7,187 nt of DNA, from the NCBI GenBank assembly GCA_035686605.1, contig DASRZI010000227.1, positions 1 through 7,187 on the forward strand. The letters run 5' to 3'. The notes below the pieces were generated by a model. That model searched no databases, was not told the DNA's origin, and saw only the letters and a program-made list of their open reading frames with translations. The position numbers were made by a program, and so were the translations under genes. This DNA is from UBA11865 sp035686605. GTDB lineage: Bacteria > Chloroflexota > Anaerolineae > Promineifilales > Promineifilaceae. Each line of letters starts with the position of its first letter. Position 1 is the first letter of the stretch. This document shows, piece after piece, positions 6,559 to 7,187 of this stretch.

Positions 6559-6751
6559 AACCGCCAGGGTGCATCGGGTGGCAACGGCCTATCCTTTTTA
6601 TCGCCATCCAGCCCCCCTTAAGAGTCCCGTATTTGTCAATAGCTTCGTATCCGTAATGAGAACACGATGGCTCAAATCGACAGCTCGCGGGCAATACCCG
6701 GGAAAAAGTATTCTGATAAATTCGTATGAGAATCAATGCAATATGCTTCAC
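6542..6751 (-). CDS. yidD: Membrane protein insertion efficiency factor YidD
   Basis: YidD is a small, membrane-associated protein that aids YidC-dependent insertion. The 69 residues cover the full family domain: an N-terminal amphipathic or hydrophobic stretch (IALILIRIYQNTFS), the cysteine motif CRFEPSCSHYGYEAI (24-38, Cys24 and Cys30), a Gly-rich turn KGGW (45-48), and RIGRCHPMHPGGYDPVP at the C-terminus with Cys57. All three conserved cysteines are present. The start is a GTG at 6749-6751 that overlaps the rnpA stop as GTGA, with GAGGGA at 6757-6762 five bases upstream. The overlap points to translational coupling with rnpA, as in many bacteria. The protein stops right after the family's typical DPVP ending. 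Confidence 0.95.
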   Translation of the reverse strand: MKHIALILIRIYQNTFSRVLPASCRFEPSCSHYGYEAIDKYGTLKGGWMAIKRIGRCHPMHPGGYDPVP

Positions 6752-7131
6752 GTCAGTCCCTCTTCAAACTTCTTGGACTCCCGCAAATCGGAAAACGGTG
6801 TGAGCAATTTTGACCTCTTCAGCAGCTGGTTAACCGCTGCCTCTATCTCTGAATAAGTCGCGCCATTAGCTGCAAGCCGGGCGACAAATAGACAATCCCA
6901 TCCGTTTTCGATTGCGACCAGGTGACTTCTCACCACCTCGCGAAGGATCCTCTTGATACGGTTGCGGCTGGCAGCGTTTCCAAAACGTCGACTCGCAGAA
7001 AATCCGAATCGGCTTTGCTCAAGATCATTTGGCCCGACAATCAACAGTATCATTGGGTGGTGCCAGCGCCGACCACTCTGCCTCAGCTTGTCAAAATCAG
7101 CCGAAGACCGTAGACGGAGAGCTCTATGCAT
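6748..7131 (-). CDS. rnpA: Ribonuclease P protein component
   Basis: RnpA is the protein subunit of RNase P; it binds the catalytic RNA and pre-tRNA leader and helps remove 5' leaders in the cytosol. The 127 residues are a normal length. Seen in order are the N-terminal LRSSADFDKLRQSGRR (8-22), the central strand RFGFSASRRFGNAASRNRIKR (41-61) with the diagnostic RNR at 56-58, the helix RILREVVR (61-68), and the DCLFVARLAA strand (79-88) that stands for the usual D-vvliar-a element. The ATG at 7129-7131 has no clear Shine-Dalgarno; it starts 6 bases after the stop of the upstream basic reading frame, so coupling is plausible. The end overlaps the yidD start by 4 bases. The C-terminal 20 residues after the last helix are a variable extension. 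Confidence 0.96.
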   Translation of the reverse strand: MHRALRLRSSADFDKLRQSGRRWHHPMILLIVGPNDLEQSRFGFSASRRFGNAASRNRIKRILREVVRSHLVAIENGWDCLFVARLAANGATYSEIEAAVNQLLKRSKLLTPFSDLRESKKFEEGLT

Positions 7132-7137
7132 TACTAG

Positions 7138-7187
7138 CTACTTGTGCTTGCCACCAGTGGCTTTTTTCATGGCCCTGTAGCTGGAAG
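7138..7187 (-). CDS. 3' end of an upstream gene, possibly ribosomal protein bL34 (rpmH)
   Basis: One minus-strand frame is open from the window edge to a TAG at 7138-7140 and encodes a short basic tail, SSYRAMKKATGGKHK. Basic character, same direction and a 6-base gap to rnpA fit the universal rpmH-rnpA order. The tail does not match the L34 C-terminus I know (a KGR-K-LT type ending), so it would be an extension or another gene. Of the other two minus frames, one stops after six codons and the other carries no basic run, so this is the best choice. Identification rests on position only. Confidence 0.4.
   Translation of the reverse strand, partial: SSYRAMKKATGGKHK

Noticed and set aside
6431..6856. 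Plus-strand open frame of 141 codons opposite yidD and rnpA
   Set aside because: It is antisense to yidD and the ends of two neighbouring genes and has no family features.
1..7187. Hidden mobile, defence or CRISPR system
   Set aside because: No transposase, integrase, phage gene, terminal repeats, spaced direct repeats or toxin-antitoxin pair was seen; the gene content is housekeeping except for the nucleotidyltransferase and the propeller lipoprotein.

Overview
The window looks like a bacterial chromosome segment holding two convergent gene blocks. On the plus strand (about 228-3507) are a class V aminotransferase, a short D-3-phosphoglycerate dehydrogenase-type enzyme and an NTP_transf_5-type nucleotidyltransferase-like protein. 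On the minus strand, reading from the right edge leftwards, is the conserved bacterial block (rpmH?)-rnpA-yidD-[beta-propeller lipoprotein]-yidC-jag/khpB. The two blocks meet tail to tail at about 3508-3555.

Organism: all genes are bacterial in type and base composition looks balanced by eye. Four features suggest a Chloroflexota-like lineage (Dehalococcoidia or SAR202 style): YidC has neither an N-terminal lipobox nor the large proteobacterial periplasmic domain, Jag carries the Jag_N-KH-R3H architecture, a PQQ-type propeller lipoprotein sits next to yidC, and a class V aminotransferase is paired with a SerA-like enzyme. This is inference from memory of gene order, not a database result, and other deep-branching bacteria remain possible.

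Plus block: the aminotransferase and dehydrogenase have all key catalytic residues and probably form a two-gene serine (or hydroxypyruvate/glyoxylate) module. The dehydrogenase stops right after the catalytic and nucleotide-binding domains, so it has no ACT domain for serine feedback. The third gene starts 30-33 bases later, directly behind a good extended -10 element, and may be transcribed separately as a leaderless message.

Minus block: this is an RNA-processing and membrane-biogenesis operon. RnpA is the RNase P protein. YidD and YidC work in membrane protein insertion. KhpB/Jag is an RNA-binding protein usually found beside YidC. The propeller lipoprotein, with eight W-containing repeats, is the non-canonical member; its position suggests a BamB-like scaffold role at the membrane, but this is not proven. 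Spacing is tight: a 4-base overlap between rnpA and yidD, a 17-base overlap or none between yidD and the lipoprotein, and 52 and 68 bases for the last two gaps.

No tRNA, rRNA, CRISPR array, insertion sequence, integrase or phage gene is seen. I found no convincing novel defence or mobile system; the most unusual items are the propeller lipoprotein, the orphan nucleotidyltransferase and the leaderless-type promoter in front of it.
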